From VAZQ01 sp036406655 (GTDB lineage Bacteria > Pseudomonadota > Alphaproteobacteria > Rhizobiales > Xanthobacteraceae): 53,073 nt of DNA. Positions 36,442 to 45,048 of this stretch are shown here, in pieces. Below the pieces are notes generated by a model. That model did no database searches. It worked only from the letters and a program-made list of their open reading frames with translations, and had not been told where the DNA came from. The stretch lies in NCBI GenBank assembly GCA_036406655.1, contig DASXAP010000200.1, positions 1 through 53,073 of the forward strand. The letters run 5' to 3'. A program made the position numbers and the translations under genes. Numbering within the stretch: position 1 is the first letter of the stretch; each line of letters starts with the position of its first letter.

Positions 36442-37385
36442 TCGAGGCCGCAGACGAACGCGGCAGACGAAAAACGGGTTGCCCAAGCGCTGGCCAGCCG
36501 CGCGGCACCGATCGCAGCGATGGCTACGGCGACGCCGGCGATCACGTCGATGAAGTAATGACCGCCGTCGACCGGCGTCGAGGCCAGCATCGCAGCATTG
36601 GCGAAGAACGCCACCGGCCGCATCCACCGGACCGGCCAGAAAGCCCAGGCATAGAGCACCGCCGAGCCCGCATGGAAGCTCGGGAAGGTCACGATGCCGG
36701 CCAGGCCGAACAGGTCGAGATGGCGCAGCGTCCCGGCACGCACCGGCGCGAGATCGCGGACCGTGTCGAGATAGGCGCGCGGATCGATATGCTGCAGCCG
36801 GCCAGGATCGAGCCCGATCTGTTGATACGCTCCGAACGCGGGGGCCACGGCCGAGATCGCGGTGGTTGCGAGAAGTGCGAGCGCGAAAGCCAGCGTGAAC
36901 TCCTCGATGCGCCGATAGCGGCCCGCCGCCGCAAGCACGACCGGAATGGCGAATATCGGCCAGCGAATCATCGTGTAGCCGTAGCTCAACACTGCGGCGA
37001 CGGCCGGATGCGCATCGACGAAGCGGATGTAGCCCGCCCAGTCGAGGCCGAGCGTCCGGTCGAGAGCCAGGAGATTGGCGTCCTGCAGCGGGAAATTGGC
37101 GGCAGCGGCGACATAGGTGAACGGGGCCATCAGCACCGTCACCAGGACGATCTGCGCCGTTCCTCCGAGAACGAACACCACCTGCGGATCGCGACGATCC
37201 GCCGAACGGGCATTGGCATGCGCGAAGCCGCCGTAGACGGCGACGAAGCCGAGCGAGAAGATCAGGCCGGGGATGTCGATCGAGAAGCCCGCCAGCAGCG
37301 TGCCGAGTGCAAAAGCGGCAGCAATCGCACCGAGCAGGCCCCAGTTCAGCCGTAACAGCAGCCAGGCTCGGTCGGTCTCGGCCAT
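36312..37385 (-). CDS. PAP2-family membrane phosphatase / inositolphosphotransferase-like protein
   Basis: The product is 357 residues from ATG 37385, preceded by GGGAGACGGAGAG. Several hydrophobic helices occur, with the PAP2 phosphatase motifs FPSFHAGSAV and STPVDGGHYFIDVIAG (histidine and Asp of the third motif). It resembles the Aur1/IPC-synthase-type branch, which moves phospho-headgroups or dephosphorylates lipid substrates. The last ~43 residues (after ARLASAWATRF) lie antisense to the small secreted gene and look non-homologous; they may be read-through of a lost stop codon. Confidence 0.82.
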   Translation of the reverse strand: MAETDRAWLLLRLNWGLLGAIAAAFALGTLLAGFSIDIPGLIFSLGFVAVYGGFAHANARSADRRDPQVVFVLGGTAQIVLVTVLMAPFTYVAAAANFPLQDANLLALDRTLGLDWAGYIRFVDAHPAVAAVLSYGYTMIRWPIFAIPVVLAAAGRYRRIEEFTLAFALALLATTAISAVAPAFGAYQQIGLDPGRLQHIDPRAYLDTVRDLAPVRAGTLRHLDLFGLAGIVTFPSFHAGSAVLYAWAFWPVRWMRPVAFFANAAMLASTPVDGGHYFIDVIAGVAVAIAAIGAARLASAWATRFSSAAFVCGLDQVDGGGAKKQRRLPSGRLQRQNAPSGERCASANGTFSAPKIR

Positions 37386-37553
37386 GCGCTCTCCGTCTCC
37401 CTCGCCGCTCCGGCTATTCTGATTGGGCGAGCGGGAGCGCGCCAAGCTGACCGAGCGTGATTAAGATGGCGAGAACGTAAGTGGTTAGGGGAGAGTGAAC
37501 CGCGTTGGCCGTCCGGCTGGCTCCATGCGCTGGCTCCGTGCTAGTCGATCGCG

Positions 37554-38036
37554 ATGCCGGGCTTGATCCTGCCTCTGGACGAGGCGGCGGCGCACCTGCC
37601 GCCGCGCGGAGCCCTGCTCGGCCTCGACCTGGGCAGCAAGACCATTGGAGTGGCGACGAGCGATCCCGACCGACGGCTGGCGACCGGGGTGGAAACCATC
37701 CCGCGCAGGAGCTTCGCGGCCGACTCGGCGCGGCTGCTGGCTCTGGCCGGCGAGCGCAAGGCGGTAGGTGTCGTGCTCGGACTGCCGATCAACATGGACG
37801 GCAGCGAGGGACCGCGCGCGCAATCCACCCGCGCCTTTGCCCGCAACCTTTCACGCCTGACGGAGCTGCCTATTGCGCTCTGGGACGAGCGGCTGTCGAC
37901 CGCGGCGGTCGAGCGGGACCTGATCGGGGCCGACGTGAGCCGAGCCCGTCGGGCGCGTGTCATCGACATGCACGCCGCCACCTACATCCTGCAGGGCGCG
38001 CTCGACCGGCTCGGACGCCGGGACCTCCAGCCTTGA
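37554..38036 (+). CDS. ruvX: RuvX/YqgF Holliday-junction resolvase-like nuclease
   Basis: The product is 160 residues. It shows the RNase H-like fold: LLGLDLGSKTIGVATSD (catalytic Asp), VLGLPINMDGSEG, LPIALWDERLSTAAVER and the C-terminal D-x-HAATYILQ. RuvX acts on 5'-rRNA ends or in recombination. Upstream of the motif a short PLDEAAAHLPP extension is typical of alphaproteobacterial homologues. It heads the ruvX-pyrB-pyrC-plsY-dprA region, with the aidB-like gene inserted on the other strand. Confidence 0.92.
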   Translation: MPGLILPLDEAAAHLPPRGALLGLDLGSKTIGVATSDPDRRLATGVETIPRRSFAADSARLLALAGERKAVGVVLGLPINMDGSEGPRAQSTRAFARNLSRLTELPIALWDERLSTAAVERDLIGADVSRARRARVIDMHAATYILQGALDRLGRRDLQP

Positions 38037-38230
38037 GCCGCTGCGTCAGCAATGCGGTCCACCGCGGTCAATGCCTTTGATGAATGCGCGGCGACTCGGC
38101 GGCACTGGGCGCAGCCGATCGTGCACGGATTCATGGGTGCACCGCGGGTTCGCGCACCATCCCCAGGCGTGCATAAAGACGCTAAGAATGCCTGCTGGCA
38201 TGCCGGCTCTCGACCGTTACACGGCCGCGG

Positions 38231-39889
38231 TCAACTTCCATGCTCCGGCAGTGCCCGCTCCAGCAGGCGGCGCGTCGTATCGGGGTCGATGGCACTGGCG
38301 CCGAAGATCGCCCGATGCTGCTCGGCCAGATGGGTTCGCGCGAACAGCGGTGCAATTTCCGGCGCGGTCGTCTGCAATGCCGCTGCCGCTGCGAGCAGTG
38401 CGAGGCGCTCGACCGCGGCGCGGGCACGTGCCTCGAGCTGCGGCAATGCCAAGGAGCTGGCGAGCAAGCCCCGTGCCTCGGTCGCCCCCGGCAGATCGGC
38501 GCTCTCGGCGGCAATCGCGGCGAGGAGATCGCGCGCGGCCTCCTCCTCGTGCGAGAGCGCCCGCAGGACATCGAGGCACATCACGTTCCCCGAGCCTTCC
38601 CAGATCGCATTGACGGGCGCCTCGCGATAGAGCCGCGGCAGCAGGCTTTCCTCGACATAACCGTTGCCGCCCAGGCATTCCATGGCCTCGTAGATGAACG
38701 CCGGCGCCGCCTTGCATACCCAGAATTTCACCACCGGCGTGAGCAGGCGAGCGCGCGCTGCTTCCTGCCGATCGCTCCCGGCGAGGTCATAGGCGCGGGC
38801 AAGCCGCAGCACCAACGCCGTCGCCGCTTCGACCTGCAGCGCCATGTCCGCAAGCACCGACTGCATCATCGGCTGGTCGACGAGATGCTTCTGGAAGACG
38901 GTGCGGTGGCGGGCATGGTGGGTGGCCTGGGCCAGCGCCATCCGCATCAAGGCCGCCGATGCAATGGCGCAGTCCAGACGTGTGAGCTGGACCATGTTTA
39001 TGATGGTGCGCACTCCCCTGCCCTCCTCGCCGACGCGCCAGGCAAAGGCCTCGACGAAATCCACCTCCGCGGAGGCGTTCGACCGGTTGCCCAGCTTGTC
39101 CTTGAGGCGCTGAAACAGGAGGCCGTTGGTGCCGCCGTCGGGACGGAAGCGGGGCATCAGAAAGCAGGTCAGGCCGCCCGGCGCCTGTGCGAGCACGAGG
39201 AACGCGTCGCACATCGGCGCCGACATGAACCACTTGTGGCCGGTGAGGAGATAACCTTCGCCGTCGGGGGCGGCGCGGGTGGTATTTGTCCGCACGTCGG
39301 TACCACCCTGCCGCTCGGTCATGCCCATGCCGAGGGTGATGCCCCCCTTCTCCCACCAGGGGCGCAGCCGCGGGTCGTATTCGCGGGCGACGATTCGCCG
39401 GCAAAATTGGCCGGCAAGCCGCGGCTCGACCGCCAGCGCTGCGACCGCGGCGCGCGTCATCGTCATGGGGCAGAGGTGCCCGGTCTCGACCTGCGCCGCC
39501 ATGTAGAAACGCGCGGCGCGCGCAAGCTGCGCCGGGGCCGCCGCGGGGGTGGCATCGTCGCACCAGGTGGAGGCATGCAGGCCCGCCGCAATGCTCTCGG
39601 CCATGAGCCGATGATAGGCAGGGTGAAACTCGACGAGGTCGCTGCGATTGCCGCGGGCGTCGTATCGCTTCAGCTCCGGCGGGTTCCCGTTCGCTTGCCG
39701 GCCGAGCTCGAACATCTCTTGCCTGCCCCAACGGCATCCGAATGCGGAAAGCTCTCGCGCCGCGTCGCTGCCGCCATAGGCCGCGACGGCGGCCTGCAAC
39801 GGCGGATCGCTGCCGTAGAGATCGATGTCCACATAGGGCGGCGACTGATTGGCGATCGCATCAGTCTCGAACCGCAGCGGCGCGGCCAT
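38231..39889 (-). CDS. AidB-like acyl-CoA dehydrogenase-family flavoprotein
   Basis: The product is 552 residues, close to the size of AidB. Signatures include MTMTRAAVAAL, GITLGMGMTERQGGTDVRTNT (FAD-binding strand) and CLGGNGYVEESLLPRLYREAPVNAIWEGSGNVMCLDVLRAL with the catalytic-region Glu. AidB binds DNA and protects against alkylation in E. coli; in other bacteria related proteins degrade short branched acyl-CoA. It is transcribed divergently from pyrB (178 bases) and converges on ruvX (194 bases). Confidence 0.9.
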   Translation of the reverse strand: MAAPLRFETDAIANQSPPYVDIDLYGSDPPLQAAVAAYGGSDAARELSAFGCRWGRQEMFELGRQANGNPPELKRYDARGNRSDLVEFHPAYHRLMAESIAAGLHASTWCDDATPAAAPAQLARAARFYMAAQVETGHLCPMTMTRAAVAALAVEPRLAGQFCRRIVAREYDPRLRPWWEKGGITLGMGMTERQGGTDVRTNTTRAAPDGEGYLLTGHKWFMSAPMCDAFLVLAQAPGGLTCFLMPRFRPDGGTNGLLFQRLKDKLGNRSNASAEVDFVEAFAWRVGEEGRGVRTIINMVQLTRLDCAIASAALMRMALAQATHHARHRTVFQKHLVDQPMMQSVLADMALQVEAATALVLRLARAYDLAGSDRQEAARARLLTPVVKFWVCKAAPAFIYEAMECLGGNGYVEESLLPRLYREAPVNAIWEGSGNVMCLDVLRALSHEEEAARDLLAAIAAESADLPGATEARGLLASSLALPQLEARARAAVERLALLAAAAALQTTAPEIAPLFARTHLAEQHRAIFGASAIDPDTTRRLLERALPEHGS

Positions 39890-40028
39890 CAGCTACCCCG
39901 ACGATACCTGCTCGAGCAGATCCTAGCACAGGCGGCCGCCCGCACGGTCGCGAACGCGCGAACCGGCACGCCGCCGGCTGCGTGCCGGCGAAAACGTCCA
40001 CAGCCCGTTGCCGGTTGCGAGCCGTCCC

Positions 40029-40057
40029 TTGCGGGGCGGGAGGCGCGGGCCTATAGA
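40029..40057 (+). promoter_or_regulatory. Predicted promoter of pyrB
   Basis: TTGCGG (40029-40034) and TATAGA (40052-40057) are 17 bases apart. The -10 ends only 10 bases before ATG 40068, so transcription would begin about 3-4 bases upstream of the start codon. No Shine-Dalgarno sequence is visible, which implies a (nearly) leaderless message. Prediction by eye; -35 is weak. Confidence 0.35.
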
Positions 40058-40067
40058 ACCCGCTTTG

Positions 40068-41021
40068 ATGAACATTGCGCAAAAGCCCGCATTCGTCCTC
40101 AACCAGCGGCACCTGTTGGGGATCGAAGGGCTGTCGCGCGAGGAGATTCTCGGGCTCCTCGATCTGGCCGAGCATTTCGTTGATCTCAATCGGCAGATCG
40201 AGAAGAAGCAGACGTCGCTGCGCGGGCGCACGCTCATCAACCTGTTCTTCGAGGCGTCGACCCGCACCCAAGCCTCGTTCGAGCTCGCCGGCAAGCGGCT
40301 GGGCGCCGACGTGATGAACATGTCGGTCGGCTCCTCGTCCATGCGCAAAGGCGAGACCCTGATCGACACCGCGGTGACGCTCAATGCCATGCGGCCCGAC
40401 CTCATCGTGGTGCGCCACCACGCCTCCGGCGCGGTCGAGCTTCTGGCCCGCAAGGTCGATTGCTCGGTGATCAATGCCGGCGACGGCGCGCATGAGCACC
40501 CGACCCAGGCGCTGCTCGACGCGCTCACCATCCGCCGCAACAAGGGACGGATCGAGCGGCTGATCGTCGCCATCTGCGGCGACATTCTCCACTCCCGCGT
40601 GGCGCGCTCCAACATCATCCTGCTCAACGCGCTCGGTGCGCGGGTTCGCGTCGTGGCGCCGTCCACTCTCCTGCCTCCCGGGATCGAGCGGTTCGGCGTC
40701 GAGGTGACGCGGGACATGCGCCAGGCGCTCCGCGACGCCGACATCGTGATGATGCTGCGGTTGCAACGCGAGCGGATGAACGGCTCGTTCGTGCCCTCGA
40801 CCCAGGAGTATTTCCATTATTTCGGCCTCGACCAGAAGAAGCTTGCTTATGCGAAGCCCGATGCGCTGGTCATGCATCCCGGCCCGATGAACCGCGGCGT
40901 CGAGATCGAGACCGCGGTGGCCGACGGTGCGCAATCGCTGATCCGCGAGCAGGTGGAGATGGGGGTGGCAGTGCGCATGGCCGTGCTCGAAGCGCTGTCG
41001 CGCAACCTGCCCAATGCGTAG
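40068..41021 (+). CDS. pyrB: Aspartate carbamoyltransferase catalytic subunit
   Basis: The product is 317 residues. Carbamoyl-phosphate binding FFEASTRTQASFE (S-T-R-T), the HHASGAVELLA and NAGDGAHEHPTQALLDALTI blocks and the C-terminal VMHPGPMNRGVEIE are conserved. It makes carbamoyl-aspartate in pyrimidine synthesis. ATG 40068 was chosen because in-frame sequence upstream (from 40008) has no conserved features. The pyrC-like gene follows within a few bases. Confidence 0.95.
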   Translation: MNIAQKPAFVLNQRHLLGIEGLSREEILGLLDLAEHFVDLNRQIEKKQTSLRGRTLINLFFEASTRTQASFELAGKRLGADVMNMSVGSSSMRKGETLIDTAVTLNAMRPDLIVVRHHASGAVELLARKVDCSVINAGDGAHEHPTQALLDALTIRRNKGRIERLIVAICGDILHSRVARSNIILLNALGARVRVVAPSTLLPPGIERFGVEVTRDMRQALRDADIVMMLRLQRERMNGSFVPSTQEYFHYFGLDQKKLAYAKPDALVMHPGPMNRGVEIETAVADGAQSLIREQVEMGVAVRMAVLEALSRNLPNA

Positions 41022-41025
41022 AGAG

Positions 41026-42327
41026 ATGACGACCGAGCGCCGCCCGATCCTGCTGGCCAATGCGCGTATCCTCGACCCCTCGCGTGATCTCGAGCTCCAC
41101 GGCGATCTGCTGATCGCCGACGGCTTGATCCGCGACGCCAAGCGCGGGATCGGCGCTGCCGGCGTGCCCGAAGCCACGGAGGTCATCGACTGCAAGGGCA
41201 AGGTGGTGGCGCCAGGCCTCGTCGACATGCGCGCATTCGTCGGGGAGCCGGGCGCGGAGTACCGCGAGACCATCGCCTCCGCCAGCCAGGCGGCGGCAGC
41301 CGGCGGCGTCACCACGATCGTCTGCCAGCCCGACACCTCGCCGGTCATCGACGATCCGGCGCTGGTCGATTTCGTGCTGCGGCGTGCCCGCGACACCGCG
41401 ATCGTGCACGTGCAGCCCATGGCAGCGCTTACCAAGGGGCTGCGCGGGGAGGAGATGGCCGAGATCGGCCGGCTCAAGGCGGCCGGGGCCATCGCCTTCA
41501 CCGACGGGGCCAGGAGCGTGACCAACGCGCAAGTCATGCGTCGGGTGCTCACCTATGCGCGCGACTTCGATGCGCTGGTGGTGCACCACGTCGAGGATCC
41601 CGACCTGGTGGGCGAAGGCGTCATGAACGAGGGCGAGTTCGCCGCCCGGCTTGGCCTCGCCGGGGTGCCGAGCGCCGCCGAGACCATCATGCTCGAGCGC
41701 GACATGCGCCTGGCTGCGCTCGCCGACAGCCGTTATCACGCTGCTTCGATCACCTGTGCCGAAGCCCTCGACGTGCTGGCGCGCGCCAAGGAGCAAGGGC
41801 TGAAGGTCACCGCCTCGGCATCCATCAACCATCTCAGCCTCAATGAGCTCGATGTCGGGCCCTATCGGACATTTCTCAAGCTGAGCCCGCCCTTGCGGAC
41901 GGAGCAGGACCGCGCCGCCCTGGTGGCAGCGCTGGCCCGCGGCCTTGTCGATGTGGTGATGTCGGATCACAATCCGCAGGACGTGGAAGGCAAGCGGCTG
42001 CCGTTTGCCGAGGCAAGCCATGGCGCGATCGGCCTCGAGACCATGCTGGTCGCGGGCCTGCGCCTGGTGCACGCGGGCGAGCTGCCGCTGATGACGCTGC
42101 TCAAGGCGATGTCGAGCACGCCGGCGCAGCTGCTCGGGCTGCCCGGCGGATCACTGCGGCAGGGCAGCCCCGCCGACCTCGTCGTGCTCGATCTGGACAC
42201 GCCATGGGTGCTCGATCCCGCCGAGCTCAAGTCCAAATGCAGGAATACCCCGTTCGACGAAGCGCGACTGCAGGGCCGGGTGGTCCGCACCATCGTTGCC
42301 GGCCGCACGGTCTACGAATACGTTTGA
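41026..42327 (+). CDS. Dihydroorotase-like protein (PyrC-like), HxH metal motif replaced
   Basis: The product is 433 residues from ATG 41026 (four bases after the pyrB stop); ATG 41014, overlapping pyrB by eight bases, is also possible. It has the type I dihydroorotase layout: PILLANARILDPSRD, QAAAAGGVTTIVCQPDTSPVID, VVMSDHNPQDVEGKRLPFAEASHGAIGLETML. The metal-binding D-x-H-x-H-x-R-E-P-G is DMRAFVGEPG, so both His are missing (Arg69, Phe71). Alphaproteobacterial PyrB-linked homologues share this, and they may be structural partners of PyrB like PyrC' of Pseudomonas. A separate true dihydroorotase would then be elsewhere. plsY follows closely. Confidence 0.88.
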   Translation: MTTERRPILLANARILDPSRDLELHGDLLIADGLIRDAKRGIGAAGVPEATEVIDCKGKVVAPGLVDMRAFVGEPGAEYRETIASASQAAAAGGVTTIVCQPDTSPVIDDPALVDFVLRRARDTAIVHVQPMAALTKGLRGEEMAEIGRLKAAGAIAFTDGARSVTNAQVMRRVLTYARDFDALVVHHVEDPDLVGEGVMNEGEFAARLGLAGVPSAAETIMLERDMRLAALADSRYHAASITCAEALDVLARAKEQGLKVTASASINHLSLNELDVGPYRTFLKLSPPLRTEQDRAALVAALARGLVDVVMSDHNPQDVEGKRLPFAEASHGAIGLETMLVAGLRLVHAGELPLMTLLKAMSSTPAQLLGLPGGSLRQGSPADLVVLDLDTPWVLDPAELKSKCRNTPFDEARLQGRVVRTIVAGRTVYEYV

Positions 42328-42346
42328 ACGCGGAGTAGCTCGATAG

Positions 42347-42985
42347 GTGCAGCTGCCCTTCAATGCCTCGCTGTGGCCGGCCTATGCTGCCGCGCTCGCG
42401 GTCGGCTATCTCTGCGGCTCGATCCCGTTCGGATTTATCCTGACACGGCTCGCCGGGACAGCGGACATCCGCGGCATCGGCTCGGGCAATATCGGCGCCA
42501 CGAACGTGCTGCGCACCGGCCGCAAGGGCTTGGCGGCCGCCACCCTCATCGGCGATGCGCTCAAGGGCACTGCGGCGGTCCTCCTCGTTCACCTCTATTA
42601 CGGGAGCGAATACGCGTATTTCGCCGGCGAGCTCGCCATCCCGGCGGCACTCGGCGCGTTCCTCGGCCATCTTTTTCCGGTGTGGCTGCGCTTCAAGGGC
42701 GGCAAGGGAGTGGCGACCTATATCGGTCTGTTGCTGGCGCTGGCCTGGCCCGCGGCAATGGCCTTTTGCCTGATCTGGGTCGCAGTCGCGGGCCTCACCC
42801 GCTACTCCTCGCTCGCTGCTCTGATCGCCAGCGCGGCGACCCCGCTTCTGCTGCTCTGGTTCGGGCACATGGCCGAAGCCAAGCTGTTCGCGCTCCTGAC
42901 GGTGCTGTTGTGGGCCATGCACCGCGGCAATATAGCGCGGCTGCTCTCGGGCACCGAAGCGAAGATCGGCACGGCGGCGCCGTGA
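42347..42985 (+). CDS. plsY: Glycerol-3-phosphate acyltransferase
   Basis: The product is 212 residues, an acyl-phosphate-dependent integral membrane enzyme. It carries the three PlsY motifs: YLCGSIPFG, GSGNIGATNVLRTGRKGLA and GHLFPVWLRFKGGKGVATYIG, within five or so helices. It forms lysophosphatidate from acyl phosphate and glycerol-3-phosphate. The start is GTG 42347, 19 bases after the pyrC-like stop; initiation is displayed as Met. A strong hairpin follows the stop codon. Confidence 0.94.
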   Translation: MQLPFNASLWPAYAAALAVGYLCGSIPFGFILTRLAGTADIRGIGSGNIGATNVLRTGRKGLAAATLIGDALKGTAAVLLVHLYYGSEYAYFAGELAIPAALGAFLGHLFPVWLRFKGGKGVATYIGLLLALAWPAAMAFCLIWVAVAGLTRYSSLAALIASAATPLLLLWFGHMAEAKLFALLTVLLWAMHRGNIARLLSGTEAKIGTAAP

Positions 42986-43029
42986 GCGTGGCCGAGGAAC
43001 GTCTAAAAAACATCAGGCAGGAGCACGGA

Positions 43030-43058
43030 GGCAGGCGCGGCTTGGCGCCGCGCCTGCC
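43030..43058. terminator. Perfect GC hairpin between plsY and a convergent small gene
   Basis: A 12-bp perfect stem GGCAGGCGCGGC / GCCGCGCCTGCC (43030-43041 with 43047-43058) closes a TTGGC loop. It lies 44 bases after plsY and 8 bases beyond the stop of the minus-strand Gly/Tyr-rich gene. There is no T-run directly after it on plus, and on minus a T-run occurs about 20 bases beyond (TTTTTT). It may end transcription from both sides. Confidence 0.55.
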
Positions 43059-43066
43059 CTTCCAGG

Positions 43067-43438
43067 CTACCAGCGGCGGTAGTGGCGATAAATGCGATGT
43101 CGCGGAGCGAAGGCGTAAGCGGAATAGCCTCGCCGATAACCATAACCCCAGCCTGGGGAGCCCCAGCCAGCAGAATAAGCCGGGTAGCCGTACCCGTAGC
43201 CGTAGGCAGGATAGCCGTACCCGTAGCTGTAGGCAGGATAGCCATAGCCGTAGCCGTAGCCGTAACCCGGATACGCCGAAGCCGCTATGGCGCCGCCGAT
43301 GAGCGCGCCGGCTGCAAGCCCAATGCCCACGCCGCCCCACCCCCAGCCACCCCACCCCCAACGCGCTTCGGCGGGATGAGCAAAGGACAGGCTGGCCGCG
43401 ACCAGAGCCGCGCCCACAGTCTTGACCGGTAAATTCAT
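43067..43438 (-). CDS. Secreted Gly/Tyr-rich repeat protein, unknown
   Basis: The product is 123 residues from ATG 43438, preceded by GAGAGGAGAACCCGTC. A signal peptide (MNLPVKTVGAALVAASLSFAH to AEA) is followed by a Trp/Gly-rich segment and a hydrophobic glycine helix (GVGIGLAAGALIGGAIAA), then a Tyr-Gly-Pro repeat zone (YGYGYPAY units) and a C-terminal RHRIYRHYRRW. Such proteins occur in many rhizobia and are of unknown function; extracellular or cell-envelope location is inferred. Confidence 0.78.
   Translation of the reverse strand: MNLPVKTVGAALVAASLSFAHPAEARWGWGGWGWGGVGIGLAAGALIGGAIAASAYPGYGYGYGYGYPAYSYGYGYPAYGYGYGYPAYSAGWGSPGWGYGYRRGYSAYAFAPRHRIYRHYRRW
43186..43266. repeat. 27-bp tandem repeat inside the Gly/Tyr-rich gene
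   Basis: Two almost identical 27-bp units (43186-43212 and 43213-43239; one base differs) are followed by a shorter degenerate copy to about 43266. On the minus strand they encode the YGYGYPAYS unit repeated in the protein. Near-identity at DNA level suggests recent slipped-strand duplication. Confidence 0.75.
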
Positions 43439-43707
43439 GACGGGTTCTCCTCTCGCCAGACTACGCTGGCAACGTGCGACCGGACCCACCCTCCCACAAG
43501 CCGGTCCTGCAATTGATAATCACATTGCCCGCACCGCTGTTCCGAATGCCCTGCCGGTCCACTAGAGGCCCCGACCATTGCGACCCGCCGCTGCAGGCAG
43601 ATAGTGCCGTCGCGTGGCTCGACCCCCCGCGCGACGATCCCGGACGGAGCTCGGGGTTGACTTTGTACTTGTTTTGTTCTTGAAGTCACCGAAGAAATTG
43701 CGGACTT

Positions 43708-44835
43708 GTGGACGTGAACATCACGGCCAGTGCCTCCATCCGGCTCAGCGACGAAGAGCGCCTGGATTGGCTGCGCCTGATCCGCAGCGATAACGTGGGA
43801 CCGCGCACGTTCCGGGCACTGGTCGCCCATTACGGCGGGGCACGGGCCGCGCTCGCCGGCCTTCCCGATCTGGCGCGCCGTGGCGGCGCGACCCGTACTG
43901 CGCGTATCCATTCCCGCAGCGAGGCTGAGGGCGAGCTCGAGGCGCTGCGGGAGATGGGGGTGCGCCTCATCGCTTCCGGCGAAGCCGACTATCCGCATCG
44001 CCTGCAGATGATCGAGGATGCGCCGCCCCTCATCGCGGTGCGGGGCAAGGTGGAGACGCTGCACCTGCCGGCGGTGGCAGTGGTGGGCGCGCGCAATGCG
44101 TCGGCGGCGGGAATACGCTTTGCCGAAGGGCTCGCGCGAGCTTTCGGGGGAGCGGGCTTTGCCGTCGTCTCCGGCTTGGCGCGGGGCATCGATGCGGCCG
44201 CACACCGGGCCAGCATCGGCCATGGCACGCTCGCAGTGCTCGCCGGCGGCCTCGACCGGATCTATCCGCCCGAGCACTGCGAGCTTGCCGACGCGATCGG
44301 GGCGAAAGGTGCGCTCATCTCCGAAATGCCGCTCGGCCGGGAGCCGCGCGCGCGGGATTTTCCCCGGCGTAATCGGCTCATCTCCGGCCTGGCCCTCGGG
44401 GTCGTGGTGGTGGAGGCGGCGCGTCGCTCCGGCTCGCTGATCACCGCGCGGCTGGCGCTGGAGCAGGGACGCGAGGTGTTCGCCGTGCCGGGCTCGCCGC
44501 TCGATCCGCGGGCGGAGGGGAGCAACGCGCTGCTCAAGCAGGGCGCGGCGCTGGTGACGAACGCCGACGACGTCCTCTCGGTCCTGGGTCCGATCCTCGG
44601 GCAGCCGATCGAGCTTGCCGCCACCGAGCCCGAGGCGAGACCCGCAATCAACGTGGAGCCGGCCGCCGACCAACGATCGCGGGTCGTCGCGTTGCTCGGC
44701 CCCACACCTGCGCCCATGGACGAAATTGTGCGGCTGTCGGGCGCTTCGCCTGCGGTGGTACGAGTGGTCCTGCTCGAGCTCGAGCTCGCAGGACGCCTCG
44801 AGCGACATGGCGGGGGCCTGGTATCGCTCGCATAA
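43708..44835 (+). CDS. dprA: DNA-processing protein DprA
   Basis: The product is 375 residues, starting at GTG 43708. The Rossmann-like core shows VAVVGARNASAAGIRFAEGLARAFGGAGFAVVSGLARGIDAAAHRASI, LAVLAGGLDRIYPPEH, EMPLGREPRARDFPRRNRLISGLALGVVVVEAARRSGSLITARLALEQGREVFAVPG and EGSNALLKQGA. DprA loads RecA on incoming single strands during transformation and is widely conserved in alphaproteobacteria regardless of known competence. N-terminal HhH-like region and a C-terminal winged-helix-like tail (MDEIVRLSGASPAVVRVVLLELELAGRLERHGGG) are present. Confidence 0.95.
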   Translation: MDVNITASASIRLSDEERLDWLRLIRSDNVGPRTFRALVAHYGGARAALAGLPDLARRGGATRTARIHSRSEAEGELEALREMGVRLIASGEADYPHRLQMIEDAPPLIAVRGKVETLHLPAVAVVGARNASAAGIRFAEGLARAFGGAGFAVVSGLARGIDAAAHRASIGHGTLAVLAGGLDRIYPPEHCELADAIGAKGALISEMPLGREPRARDFPRRNRLISGLALGVVVVEAARRSGSLITARLALEQGREVFAVPGSPLDPRAEGSNALLKQGAALVTNADDVLSVLGPILGQPIELAATEPEARPAINVEPAADQRSRVVALLGPTPAPMDEIVRLSGASPAVVRVVLLELELAGRLERHGGGLVSLA

Positions 44836-45048
44836 CCAATCGGCTTTCTTGCTCCCACGCGAGCGGGTGTCCCGGCGCCCCCCCGATTTCGCTCCCGGTT
44901 TTCATATTCGTCGCACCGCGAAAGCCGTAGCGCGGCAGGGTCGCATGTCGCCCATGCGGCTCGCCTGCCGCAGCAGGGATGTCCAGCTAGGAAAAGCCGC
45001 GCACCGGTGCTTACATGCCGGGCACTCGGTCGATGCTGAGGGGAGCTC

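Noticed and set aside
43657..43685. TTGACT with a possible -10 before dprA
   Set aside because: The hexamer at 17 bases spacing is TTGAAG, a poor -10, so no promoter is claimed.
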